Made by a program: the position numbers and the translations under genes. A DNA stretch of 64,000 bases from Podospora bellae-mahoneyi (lineage: Eukaryota; Ascomycota; Sordariomycetes; Sordariales; Podosporaceae), in contig NC_085885.1 in the NCBI RefSeq assembly GCF_035222275.1, forward strand, positions 1,426,001 to 1,490,000, in the 5' to 3' direction. Positions 23,450 to 34,869 of the stretch are shown here, one piece after another. Below the pieces are notes generated by a model. That model was not told the DNA's origin and made no database searches. It saw nothing but the letters and a program-made list of their open reading frames with translations. Position 1 is the stretch's first letter. Each line of letters starts with the position of its first letter.

Positions 23450-24817
23450 TTACATCTTGTTATTTATGCTCAGTTTCTCCATCCCTTGTTCAGCTCCTGA
23501 TTCTGACGGAGATTGAAACCCGATGACTATTGATGGTTGTTCTTCCTTCTCTTTCTCATCTGTGTTCGCCTCTTCTCCCTCCTTCTCTTCTTCGTCCTCA
23601 TCCTCGTCATCATCTTCCTCGTCCTCTGATGGCTCGAACGCCTCTGGATTCTGCAGCTTCTCCTCCTCGTGCTGCCTGATAGCCGCCTCGAGGTCCTTGG
23701 CCATCTTCTTTGTGATACCCGACGCCTCCAGCGTGGCGTCTAACCTCTCAAACCCGTCTCTTCCAACCGTCTTTTTGACATCCTTGTAAAAAGGGCCCGG
23801 AGTGGTGGGCTTGAAGTGAAATCGGCGCTCGAAAAAGATCTTGATGCAGTTGATGTCGCGGTCAAAGTACATTTCCGCATTCACATGCTCCATAGATATC
23901 ATCTGCGGAAAGTCGATGACGACAGGGACAAGCGTGATTTTTTCGGTTCCCGTTTCCGGGTTGATGGAGATGTCTTCCCGGATGAGGATGTTGAACTCGT
24001 TGTAGTCGCCGTGGATGAGGCCGTGCTTAGCCAGGCGGAGGTAGAGTTCTATGAGCGAGGCGTAGAGGGCTGCCGGGTCGGGGACGGAGGAGATTTGGCG
24101 GAGGGGGGGCGCGTCGACGAGAGACATGACGATTGTGTGGCGGGAGTGGGCGATGGGGGTGGGCACGGGGATGCCGGCGGAGTGGAGGGCGGAGAGGAAA
24201 GCGTATTCTTTGCGGGCGGCGAGGGTGGAGAGGTACATCCAGGAGCCGGAGGCGTTCTTTTTGAGGTAGTCTCTATTGGTTTTTACGGTGCGGAAGGAGA
24301 TGCGGCCGAGGCGGTGGATTTTGAGGATTTGCTGAGCGCCGGTGTGGTCGGCTACGAGCATGATGTCGGATTCTTTGCCGACGCCTACGCGGGTGCCGAC
24401 GGAGTAGATGTGCTTTTTTTGGGAGTGGGTGTGGAGGGCTAGGTAGTCTAGGCCGCCGTAAGTGAGGCGGTAGCCGTCGTATTTGGCTTCTTTCATCTTG
24501 GCGATGAGGGAGGTTTTGGCGAGGGTGGAGATGCATTTGGAGACGAGGGAGGAGCCGCCTTTGAGGCGGGAGAAGCGCTCGATGATGGGGACGGGGACGA
24601 GTTCGTGGTTTTTGGAGCCTTGTTCGACCTGTGGTGGTGGTTAGTTGAGGTGGCTGTGAAGGGATGGGATAATGGGTTTCATAGGGGGGTGGTCCGTTGA
24701 GGCCAGCAAGGTACATGATGCTGGTCTTGGTGGTTTGAAGGAGGGGCAACTTACAGCTGCGAGGACCTTCCAGTCCTCCGCCGTCAGATGGCGCATAGCC
24801 CGTGTGTCCAACTTCAT
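23450..24817 (-). CDS. rio2: RIO2 serine/threonine kinase/ATPase (40S ribosome maturation)
   Basis: Atypical kinase that binds pre-40S particles and acts as an ATPase in late cytoplasmic 40S maturation. The model complement(23450..24628, 24755..24817) gives about 413 residues. Exon 1 encodes MKLDTRAMRHLTAEDWKVLAA, the start of the RIO2 N-terminal winged helix; a GTAAGT...ACAG intron of 126 nt follows. The nucleotide loop GVGKESDI lies near residues 103-110, the ATP-contacting lysine in ILKIHRLG near 124, the catalytic HGDYNEFN near 227-234 and the metal-binding DFPQ near 260-263. The tail is acidic (E/D/K-rich), as is common in RIO2. The gene is divergent from RPN1 with 676 bp between start codons. 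Confidence 0.96.
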
Positions 24818-25493
24818 GATTGCCACTTGCCTGATATCACCTTATAAAGGCTGTATTGTGAAGCAGTAGTTTCCTAGGATGAGTTCAAAGGCCAGGGTGG
24901 GATATCAAATGCGCGCCGGATTCCCTTCAGTAATGTCTGTCAGTGCCCCTCCATTTGCATTGCGCTGTGCCCACCAAAAATTCATGGCCCGTCATGAGCG
25001 ATAAGATCTTTGATAAGATTAGATATGAACCCAGAACAGCCCCGCCTGGGCACGAGGGTTTGACGAGGGAAACGGAATTTGTATTTACCGGAAAATTCTT
25101 GGCGGGCGGTGAGCTGACCTCACTTGTCAAGGATCTAGGAGACAAGGGTCGAGCTTAGCTCAGTGGAGCACTGGCCACTCAGGTTGGGCCCGCCTTGTGT
25201 CCCAGTGCCAGGCGGCCAAGCAGTGTCGCGTAACCAGCAAGCTGCCTGCCCGCCTCAGCATCAACGGGAAGAATTGCTAAGCTTTCTTCCATCTCCGACT
25301 CCAACACCGACATTATTCAACTGTGTACGAACCATTGCCATTCATTACAGATTACTGCCATACTGGGGGATTTGCGACGCCTTATCCAACCCGTCAACTA
25401 CCAGGAAACCTCCCCTCACTTTTGACCCCCGCCACCTTCCGCAGGCCCAACGGAGCTTGACAACACCCCATCCCTTCACATATAACCGTAACC
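24818..25493. promoter_or_regulatory. Shared intergenic promoter region RIO2 / RPN1
   Basis: These 676 bp separate two divergent start codons (RIO2 minus, RPN1 plus), so the two promoters must share it. The RPN1-proximal 200 bp are C-rich with leader character. I could not find a clear proteasome-associated control element (GGTGGCAAA) on either strand. Confidence 0.5.
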
Positions 25494-28433
25494 ATGGCGC
25501 AGGACAGCGACCTGTCGAAGACCGCCGACAAGGGCAAGGGGAAGGCTGTAGATGACGAGACACAGAAGGACAAGGCCGCTCAGCCTGTGGAGAATGGAAA
25601 GAAGGATGATGGCAAGGCTGAGAGTGCGTTGACATTTGCATGGGCATCATCGACAGCAGAAGCGCTTGCTAACATCATGGTATAGCTTCAGAAGAGCTTA
25701 GCGAGGAGGACCAGCAGTTGAAGAACGAGCTTGATATGATCGTTGAGCGGCTGACTGTGCGTTGCCATTTGATTGTCCCTGTTGCTGTGGAGCATCTACT
25801 TAACTGTCTAACAGGAATCCGATACGTCCCTCTACAAGCCAGCATTGGAGGCTCTAGGGAGCTCGATCAAGACCTCAACCTCTTCTATGACAGCTGTCCC
25901 GAAGCCCTTGAAGTTTTTACGTCCACATTACGAGACCCTGACGAAGCTCTACGATGAATGGCCAGCGAGCGATGACAAGAACTCCCTTGCCGATGTGCTC
26001 TCGGTGATCGGCATGACCTTTTCTGACGAAGACCGCCAAGATACTCTCAAGTACCGATTGCTTGCGCCCACGCAAGATATCGGCTCATGGGGTCATGAGT
26101 ATGTTAGGCATCTTGCTCTGGAGATCGGCGAGGTCTACGGGAAGCGCATTGCCGCCGATGAGCCAACAGCGGACCTTGTGGACCTTGCCTTGGCCTTGGT
26201 TCCCCTGTTTCTCAAGAGCAATCAGGAGGCCGACGCTGTCGATCTAATGAGCGAGCGTAAGACTTGCCTCCCTCGATTTTTCTTAGGAACCTGGAAGGCT
26301 AACATCATCGCTCATAGTCGAGATTATCGAAGAGCTGCCAAAGTTCGTGGACGAGAACACATATGGGAGAGTCTGCTTGTACATGGTGTCCATGGTCAAC
26401 CTGCTCACATACCCCGACAACGAACAGTTCCTCCGTGTAGCCCATGATATCTACAAGACCTACAAGCAGTACACACAGGCCATGGTGCTTGCCATCAGAC
26501 TCAACGACCTCGAACTCATTGAAGCCGACTTCCAAGATGCCCCTGATCTGGCGCTCAAGAAGCAGCTTTCCTACTTGATTGCGCGCCAAAGAATATGGCT
26601 CGACAGCGATAAGACCGATGACGAGGAAATTCAAGGGTGTCTCTCTAACGTCAAGCTTCCCGATCACTTCAAGGCCCTGGGCAAGGAGCTTAACATTCTC
26701 GAGCCCAAGACTACCGAAGACATCTACAAGAGCCACCTCGAGAGCAGCCGCGTCGCCGGCCTGACCAACTTTGACTCGGCCCGCCACAATTTGGCTGCCG
26801 CATTCGTCAACGGGTTCGTGAACGCAGGCTTCGGAAATGACAAGATGATGCTGGTTGCAGGCGACAAGGAGAGCTGGGTATGGAAGACAAAGGATGAGGG
26901 TATGATGTCCACAGTGGCCTCTCTGGGCACGCTTCTCATGTGGGACATCGAGAATGGGCTTGATCAGGTAGATAAGTACACCTATCTTGAGGAGGAGCCA
27001 ATCCAGGCTGGTGCTTATCTTGCAATTGGCATCATGAACTCTGGCGTTCGGTTGGACTCTGAGCCTGCCATGGCTCTTCTTGCAGACAACGACAAACTTG
27101 CCCACAAGAACCCGCTGATCAGGGTATCGGCGATTATGGGATTAGGTCTTGCTTATGCTGGGTCTAATAAGGCAGAGCTTTTGGACTTCCTGTTGCCCAT
27201 CATCACCGATACGACTCAGCAGATGCGGGTATCCGCCATGGCTGCTCTTGCTTGCGGGTTGGTATTCGTGGGCTCTTCTAACCCCGAAGTTACCGAGGCC
27301 ATTATCACCACGCTCTTGGACGATGACCGCAAGGGTCAACTCACCGACAAGTGGACACGATTCCTTGCTCTTGGCCTGGGTCTTTTGTTCTTCGGGCGCC
27401 AAGAGGAGGTGGATGTCATTCTGGAGACTCTCAAGGCGGTCGAGCACCCGATGGCGAAGCCTACCTCTGTCCTTGCTTCGATCTGCGCTTGGGCCGGAAC
27501 TGGTGCTGTGTTGAAGATTCAAGAGCTGCTCCACATTTGCAACGAGCACCTGGAGGAGTCAGAAGAGAAAAAGGGCGACGAGCTCTTGCAGGCCTATGCT
27601 GTTCTCGGTATCGGTATTATTGCGATGGGTGAGGATGTCGGCCAGGAAATGGTTCTCCGGCAGTTCGGCCACCTCATGCACTATGGCGAGGCCAACATTC
27701 GCCGAGCCGTACCCCTGGCTATGGCTCTTGTCAGCCCAAGTAATCCCCAGATGAAGGTGTACGATACACTTTCTAGATACAGTCACGACAACGATAATGA
27801 TGTTGCCATCAACGCCATCTTTGCCATGGGTCTGGTCGGTGCCGGTACCAACAACGCCAGGTTGGCTCAGCTTCTGCGCCAGCTTGCGAGCTATTATCAC
27901 CGGGATCAGGAAACCCTCTTTATGGTCCGCATTGCGCAGGGTCTTGTTCACATGGGCAAGGGCACCCTCTCCATCAACCCCTTCCACACCGATCGCCAGA
28001 TTCTGTCGCGGGTATCGGCTGCTGGTCTCCTCACTGTTCTTGTGGCGATGATTGATGCCAAGCAGTTCATCACCTCGGACTCGCATTATCTGCTTTACTT
28101 CCTTGTCACAGCTATGCATCCACGCTTCCTTGTAACGTTGGACGAGAACCTCAAGCCGTTGACTGTCAACGTGCGCGTTGGTCAGGCTGTGGATGTAGTT
28201 GGCCAGGCTGGTCGCCCCAAGACGATCACTGGGTGGCAGACACAGAGCACGCCAGTGTTGTTGGCACATGGTGAGCGTGCTGAGTTGGAAGATGAGGAGT
28301 ATATTAGCTTGAGCAGTACCCTGGAGGGTCTGGTTATTCTGCGCAAGGTAAGCATTTCCGGTTAACTTTCCCATTCTTCCAGGAGGCTGACATGCTTTTC
28401 TTACAGAACCCCGATTGGGAATCAGGCAAATAA
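25494..28433 (+). CDS. rpn1: 26S proteasome regulatory subunit RPN1
   Basis: Largest scaffold subunit of the 19S base; docks ubiquitin, UBL shuttle factors and the deubiquitinase Ubp6. Exons 25494..25623, 25686..25756, 25815..26256, 26318..28347 and 28407..28433 give about 899 residues, the expected size. The N-terminus is lysine/acid-rich, followed by the RPN1 N-terminal helical region (YKPALEALGSSIKTSTSS, LRPHYETL). The centre has proteasome/cyclosome repeats with the typical Gly-Ala pattern (for example GLAYAGSN, AIFAMGLVGAGTNN). The C-terminal beta domain ends RKNPDWESGK, reached only by removing the last 59-nt intron. All junctions are GT-AG and frame-consistent. The gene is divergent from RIO2 and convergent with SEC1. 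Confidence 0.97.
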
Positions 28434-29185
28434 GGGTCTTGTGTCAGCGGAAGGGTAGGGTAGGGTATTTGGTGGTTTCTAGCAATAGGTTTTTCTTACC
28501 TACCTGGCAAAGTGATAGAGGAGGGGAAAAGAGGGCTTTTATGCGACACTACATTGTACAGTACAAATAAAGGATTAGACTTGCTGAGCGTTCAAGTAAA
28601 TTGAAGCGCAAGTCGAATTGCCCTTGTAGGTCTCCAACCTATTTTGGTTTCAAGATACAGCCTCACACCTCCATTGCCATAAGCTATATCACCAAGCCAT
28701 TGCCAATCCTATAACCTCCCCTTTTCTTTTAATCTCCCGCAAAACTCAACGCGATCTGCTTTCATTGTCATCTGCTTCTCTTCTCCTTGTTGGTAAGAGA
28801 GATAGTTGTGAGATTGGCGGACGGAGTGCTATGATGCTACAGGAACACACAGAAACCACACTATCATACATGGCATCATCTTGACGGACACGTCGAGTAT
28901 TGAGATCCGAACTACCCGTTTCCATGTCAAAATTCAATTCAACCCACGACGACGCTAAACGCCCTGCTGTGAGGTTCCACAAGGTAGTTGTTCTTGACAA
29001 GAGAAAAGAGCAGCGAGATATGAACCCGCAATATGACACACAGACATAGACGCAACGAGAGAGAGAAAGAGAGGAAAAAAGACAGATTCCATACAGACAG
29101 GACCCAACAACCTTATCCCCATCCCCATTTTCAATTACACAACAAGCTCCCTCTCTCCTCCTTTTCTTCCCTCCCATCCTATGAC
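28434..29185. other. Convergent 3' region between RPN1 and SEC1
   Basis: The 3' ends of RPN1 (plus) and SEC1 (minus) face each other. A GGGTA triplet run (about 28455-28467) and AT-rich stretches near 28560 are visible. No gene is seen. Confidence 0.5.
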
Positions 29186-31375
29186 CTATTTATCCTTCTT
29201 AATCCCAAAAATATTCCTCTTCTTCTTCTTCTTCTCCTTATCCTCCCCCATTCCCACCGAAGCCCCTGTAGCAGTACTACTCGTCCTCTCATGGCCCCCA
29301 CCTACCCCCGACGGCCCAGGGGGGCCACTACTCAACGTCATCTGCCCCAACGCCTTCGTCGGCGGCCTAGGACCCCCAGGGGGCATCTGCCCCCCCATTC
29401 CCATCCCTGGCGCCCCACCCCCGGGTTGCGGCGGCCTCACTTGCTGCTGCGGTGGCGGCGCCGGCCGTTCAAACAGATGCGCGGGCGCCTTCTTGGGGGG
29501 CTCATCCATCGGCAGGTTCAACCTCCTCCTATCCGACTTCAGATGCCGCAAATCTTCGACGAATTTATTCGGCGTCTGCATGTGCGACGTAACCAAGTAA
29601 ACATCCCGATTGTGTTTTTCGGATACTTCATAGCAAGCTCTAGCTTCGGAATACGTCGCTCCACCCGCGACAAAAACAATGATGCGCTGTCGGTTTTCAA
29701 CTTGGCGGCGGTTGGCAGAAGCCCACCTCGGAGCGGCAGAGCGGAGGGAGCCCTGGGTTTGAAACGCGTCATCCGCCTGTCCGCCTGCTTGGGGTGGGAT
29801 GACATAAGGGAAGGAAGTCTGATCCAAGGTTCCAGAGCAGAGGTCTTCAAGCATGTGTTTAACCGCTGGTTCGAATCTCGAGAGGGCATATTCCTCGCTC
29901 TGGATAGCGGTTTTCGTATTAGGGGGGAAGAGAGGGGTGATGGGTTGACGTGGGGGGACCTCTTTGAGTTGAGCTTTCAGGGGGCGAGCACCGAGTAACT
30001 CGAGGTTTTCTATCGCTGCCTTGTCGGTACTTTCTCTAGATCGTTGCAACGATGCATGCCATAACAACCGAAGAAGATCCTGGTCGATCATCCCGTCGCG
30101 GTAGAGGGCGTACAGCGCCACGAGCCGGAGACGGTCGGTGGGGGCAACGTCTTGGTCGTCTAGCAGACGAATAACTTGGTCGAGGATATTTTTGGGCTTC
30201 TTGAGGTCTTCGTCGAGACCGGTGGCGAGGGTTTGTTCCACTGAGGCCACCTCGGAGAGCTTGAACTTTTGGAAGATGTTCATGGCTTCTTGCGCCATGG
30301 TAAGATGTAGACTATAGGCTTGCTTCATCTCTTGGAACTGAGGGAGGCCGGCCAACATATCTCGAATGTCGTTGAGGCTGGTCTCATTTTCGTTCTTTCC
30401 GGCGAAGTTGGGGTTTTTCGCGATGAAACTCTTGAAGTCTCCCATCAGCTTCGCGATTGTATCCGCCATGTGCTTGTGCCTGTTGTCCACCCATAACTTG
30501 TCTTTCTCGGTTATCTCCACATCCTTCTCTTCGGCCTGGGGTAACCCTTCGTTGATCACCATATGATAGGTAACTGTTCCGTTTGGTTGCTCCCTGAGCG
30601 GTAGTACATCGTGGATGAATGATTGGTAGGAGAACTCGTGAAGTAACGGCGCCATCAGATCCATAGACCGGTCCGTGATTAGCAACACTGACTGAGGCCG
30701 GGTAGTTTGGGGCGGAAAGTTCTGGTCCACTTTTTGTAGCCGCTCGATCTCGTTTTGGAGGAAACGAGCTAGGTGAAAGGAGAGAACTCCAGCTTCATGG
30801 GTCGCGGTCTGCGGCGCATAGTAGCGTATCCTCGGTGCTTCTCCAAGTGTGTGGCAGACAGAAGCTATCTTTTGCGCCAACGTCGTCAAGTGCCGTGCTA
30901 CTAGATCATTGCAACTGGGATTATATAGCACTTGAAAGCTGGACGGGTCTTGGAAGGTAACCAAGTGTGATTCTCGGGGGTAGAAGTCGACGAAGAGGTT
31001 TTGAGGGGGAGCTGCTATTTGCCTCCGGGCAGCATCAACACGCCGTGCTAGGGCATCGGGCAGCACCCCAGTCCATATCAAAAACGCACTTCGGTAGCGG
31101 CGGCGTTCGAAATCGGCCATGAGGCAATCGACGGCAAATGGTGTAGGCGATATCACGTAAATTGCGTCCATGGTTGGATTGGGCTCCCGGCGCTCCTCGA
31201 TCCTCTCGATGTTGGCGATATTATGGTTGAGAATGTCATCTTCGTTGACGGTGGTGTCGAGAATCGCCTGTGTCGTCTCATCGAGCACCAAAACCTTCCA
31301 ATCTCCTCGGGTGGTATTACGAATGATGTCGATGATGGACTTTTGGTGCTCCTTGATTATCGAGACTCCCTCCAT
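29186..31375 (-). CDS. sec1: Sec1/Munc18 family protein Sec1 (exocytic SNARE regulator)
   Basis: Sec1 binds assembled plasma-membrane SNAREs and drives fusion of exocytic vesicles at hyphal tips and septa. A single uninterrupted frame of 729 residues runs from the only suitable ATG at 31375 (MEGVSIIKEHQKSIIDII). SM-family features include the N-terminal WKVLVLDETTQAILD, INRIEERRE-like text (NIERIEERREPNP), the segment SVLLITDRSMDLMAPLLHEF and a domain-3b region. The C-terminal 120 residues are Pro/Gly-rich and end in a lysine-rich NIFGIKKDK. Length and order fit the Sec1 branch rather than Sly1 or Vps45. It is convergent with RPN1. Confidence 0.95.
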   Translation of the reverse strand: MEGVSIIKEHQKSIIDIIRNTTRGDWKVLVLDETTQAILDTTVNEDDILNHNIANIERIEERREPNPTMDAIYVISPTPFAVDCLMADFERRRYRSAFLIWTGVLPDALARRVDAARRQIAAPPQNLFVDFYPRESHLVTFQDPSSFQVLYNPSCNDLVARHLTTLAQKIASVCHTLGEAPRIRYYAPQTATHEAGVLSFHLARFLQNEIERLQKVDQNFPPQTTRPQSVLLITDRSMDLMAPLLHEFSYQSFIHDVLPLREQPNGTVTYHMVINEGLPQAEEKDVEITEKDKLWVDNRHKHMADTIAKLMGDFKSFIAKNPNFAGKNENETSLNDIRDMLAGLPQFQEMKQAYSLHLTMAQEAMNIFQKFKLSEVASVEQTLATGLDEDLKKPKNILDQVIRLLDDQDVAPTDRLRLVALYALYRDGMIDQDLLRLLWHASLQRSRESTDKAAIENLELLGARPLKAQLKEVPPRQPITPLFPPNTKTAIQSEEYALSRFEPAVKHMLEDLCSGTLDQTSFPYVIPPQAGGQADDAFQTQGSLRSAAPRWASANRRQVENRQRIIVFVAGGATYSEARACYEVSEKHNRDVYLVTSHMQTPNKFVEDLRHLKSDRRRLNLPMDEPPKKAPAHLFERPAPPPQQQVRPPQPGGGAPGMGMGGQMPPGGPRPPTKALGQMTLSSGPPGPSGVGGGHERTSSTATGASVGMGEDKEKKKKKRNIFGIKKDK

Positions 31376-33022
31376 TGCGGGCGCGATCAGGCCGGACCCT
31401 GGTTCAGGTTCTCGGCACTCGGCAAGGTTCTAGGATCTGGGCTGTCTCGAAGAATGACGGAAGGGTTGCCGGTCAGGAATTCAATTTCGCAATCAAGCAG
31501 CGCCAGACAGGAGCAGAGGCAGGATTTCTGAGGTTGCGATCAAGCCGAAACTCGAAACACGGAGCGCAAGTTGGGCCTACTGCAAGATGTCCCCACTACA
31601 ACTGCCAGCAACAGGATCGCGGTGCGTGCCACTCGCCGAGCCTCCTGCAGCCCAGAACCCTAACCCTTTTAAGCTAGGCATTGAGGTATTGGGGTCCATG
31701 TTATCGATAGGCCCCCGCATTCTTCAGTGGACCTTTAACCACAGCCAAGGAAATGGTTTGGCAATGATCTCATTCCCAGACTCCATTTCAGTATCTTCGA
31801 GCTTTGTTGAAAACCAGCCTCCTCAACAGTTTGAGGCGAATAGATATACAAGAGTGCTGCCTAGATTTTGTATTACCATGTCAAAAGCATTCAACATGAC
31901 CCAGAGACCTGGTTACCGGACGGCTGAGGTTCCATTCTTCAAGCACGGTGCACCGGATGCAGTTTTGGTGGGTGCTGGGCACTGGCCTTGCTGCACCACT
32001 ACGGCGCGGGAACCCTTGGCTCCGATCGAGTTCCATAGCCCAGCCCCCCCGCAGTCGATTGCCGTAGGGTGCCGTGAGTCTGCCAATTGGTCTCCCCCGA
32101 TTAATGATCACAGATATTCCGACAGTTTGGAACCGACATTATGAGCCGCAATGCGGGCTTTGCGTAACGGCATGGGAAAGGGGTGTTTTGGTGATAACCT
32201 CGCGAGCAATAACATCGTGAGATGGCCTGGTGAAGCATCAACCCGCCTTCACCCTCGACGACGGCGTTTCGACGCCGATCACCAGGCCGGCCCAATGTTT
32301 CACCGAGCTACAGAAACCGTACATGAGCCCTCCGGTCTGCGGGGAAGCCGGAAATACATGAAAGACTCCCAGGATCATCTTCCCTCCCTGATCCCATCGA
32401 ACACCAGACCGCTTCACAAGCACAGCCCACCTTTGCCCACGTTGCGTACCTTGACCTTGCTTTCAGGAGAGACGAAAGCGGCCGCTATCCCTCGTCTGGT
32501 TTTCACTACTTCTTCATTACTGCATGTCACACATGGCTGGTGATACGACTGCATCACTGGCTTGGCCTTGACAATGTCCCTCCAATCGACAAGGCTTCTC
32601 GCTTGCCATTTCCTGCATGCTTCTCTTATCAGAATGTAAGTTGTCGGTGAACCCCACCATAAAACTAGGATCTTAGCTCTTCGATCCCCTGTTTGCTCAT
32701 ATTAGACGCATACATGGGACATGACCTACATGACAGAACTGTGAATGTCATGGGGAGGAGCGCAAGAATTCCACCATGCAAGAATTTATGAGTGAATATG
32801 CGAATGAGGATGCTAGACCCGCTTGCCCACTAGCAATGGGAGCAACAGGATGAGGATGGGATGGTCTCTTAAGGGCGGGTGCTCCCCACGGCTTGACTAG
32901 AAAATACAATCGTACTCTTGTCCTGTGTCCTTCTCTCGCGACCCCAACGTAGTCTTGACACTTGTTGCTGCCCTCGACCTCTTGCGTTCACTTACGGGAC
33001 ACAACCGTCCCAATCGCCCATC
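31376..33022. other. 1.65-kb divergent intergenic region SEC1 / NCS1 permease
   Basis: Promoters for SEC1 (minus) and the permease (plus) should lie here. The DNA is mixed in composition and no frame has protein-like content or a recognisable domain. The last 120 bp before 33023 are C/T-rich. Confidence 0.5.
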
Positions 33023-34804
33023 ATGAGTCACTCTCAGGACTCCGACCTCGAGAGACAGGAGCCTCACACCTTCAAGAGCGCCCTGACATCCATCCTCACC
33101 GTCAAGGATGGCGAGGTCTACGAGACTCATCCTGACAAGAATCCCAAGTGGTACCAGAAGCTGCTTGACATCGGCGTCGAAGAGAATGGCATCAAGCCAG
33201 TACCGCTTGAGCAGCGGACGTGTACGCAGTACAACAACTTGTTCACCGTCTTCTTCACCTGTCTTCTCTGTCTACTTCCGTGGGTCCATTTTCCCGTATT
33301 CCTGTCAGCATGGACCTCACTAACCCGAAGGATCTGGTCCCAGTATCCCAACCGGCATGCTCGCCACGTTGGGCATGGGCATGAACTTGAGGGACGCCTC
33401 TCTCGTCATCGTTTTCTTTGCCATGTTAACTTGCATTCCACCTGCCTTTATGGTGATTGGTGGCATGGAGACTGGGCTAAGGCAGTTGATTCAAGCGAGA
33501 TATTCCTTTGGGTACGTAATGCTCACTCTTCCTCCCCTATTTATCATTTTCCTCTTTCTATCTGGTCAAAATACTAACCAGCCTAGCCGCTACTTCGTCA
33601 CCATTCCCCTTCTTCTCAACGCTGCCACCCTAACTGGGTTTTCCTTGCTCTCAGCCGTGGTGGGCGGCCAAACCCTCGCCTCTCTCAACCCAGATCAGCT
33701 TTCGGTCAACATCGGTATTATCATCACCTGTCTTGTCTCCTTTGCCGTCTCCCTCTTTGGCTTCAAGGCAGTCCACTTCTGGGAAAGATGGACCTGGATC
33801 CCCAACCTCATCGCCATTGCCATTGCCTTGGGCTGTGGCGGCAAGTATCTTCACCTGCAGACAAACAACCCACCGGCAACCGCTTCTCAGGTCATGACGT
33901 TGGGTGCTCTGATCGCAGGGTATTTTATTACATTTGGAGGCACGGTGTCAGATTACAGCGTCTACCACAAACCAAACGTTGTGTGTCGGTAAGCCTCCCC
34001 CTTTTCATCTCTATCCAGACAACGTCAAAACACTACCCGTCTTGTGTTCTCCTAAAGCATCCCGCACCGAGTTTCTAACCACCCTTGTCCCCGCCAAATT
34101 CCAGATCCCGCGTCTTCGCCTACACCTACTTCGGCCTCCTCCTCCCGTCGGTCCCTCTTCTCATCCTCGGCGCCGCGATAGGAGGCTGCACCCCCAACAT
34201 ACCCTCCTGGTCCGCCGCCTACGCCACCACAGGAATAGGAGGCATCTTGTACCAAATGCTCGTCCCCGTCCTCGGCAACTTTGGGAAATTCATCCTCGTC
34301 CTTTTGGCCCTCTCCGTCATAGGAAACATTGCCATCTCGATGTACTCCATCAGCGTCAACCTCCAGCAGCTCCTGCCGTTTTTCGCACAAGTTCATCGGT
34401 TTTTCTTTATTTTTGTGGCCATGGGACTGTTGATTCCGTTTGCGATCAAGGCGGCTGAGGCGTGGGAGGAAAGTTTGACGAATTTCCTCGCGGTGATTGG
34501 GTATTGGGCTGGGTGTTTTGATGCGGTTGTCATAACAGAATTGGTGGTGTTTAGAAAGGGGGATTATAGCAGTCATGATCACAAAATCTGGAATGTTGGA
34601 CGAAAATTACCGCCGGGGGTGGCGGCGCTGGGAGCGAGTTTGTTGAGTTTGGGATTGGTGGTTCCGGGAATGGCGGCACCGTGGTATACGGGCCCGTTGG
34701 CGAAGGTTACGGGGGATATTGGGTTTGAGAGCGCTTTTGTCGTGACGGGGTTGGGGTATTTGGTTTTGAGGTGGGTTGAGATCAAGGTGGTGGGACATGT
34801 TTGA
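33023..34804 (+). CDS. Purine/cytosine permease, NCS1 family (Fcy-type)
   Basis: Plasma-membrane proton symporter of the nucleobase-cation-symport-1 family, Fcy branch (cytosine, adenine, guanine, hypoxanthine in characterised members). Exons 33023..33279, 33344..33511, 33587..33988 and 34105..34804 give about 508 residues, normal for the family. The hydrophilic N-terminus ends in PLEQRTCTQYNNLF, then about twelve hydrophobic segments follow. Family-typical text includes PTGMLATLGMGMNLRDAS in TM1, RYSFGRYFV across an intron, and WERWTWIPN. The intracellular GDYSSHDHKIWN region precedes the last pair of helices. Substrate cannot be read from the sequence. The gene is tail-to-tail with RIB7, only 65 bp between stops. 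Confidence 0.92.
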
Positions 34805-34869
34805 TTTGTTTGAATGGCATAATTGGCATGTATATGCCTAAATAGATAGTTAACCTAGTATTAGCTGGC

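Noticed and set aside
23816-24442. 208-codon plus-strand frame opposite RIO2
   Set aside because: Val/Gly/Asp-rich mirror of the RIO2 frame, with no recognisable family.
25147-25220. A-box-like text (TTAGCTCAGTGGAGCA) suggesting a tRNA
   Set aside because: No B-box/T-arm (GGTTCGANTCC) and no acceptor pairing downstream; lies in the RIO2-RPN1 promoter region.
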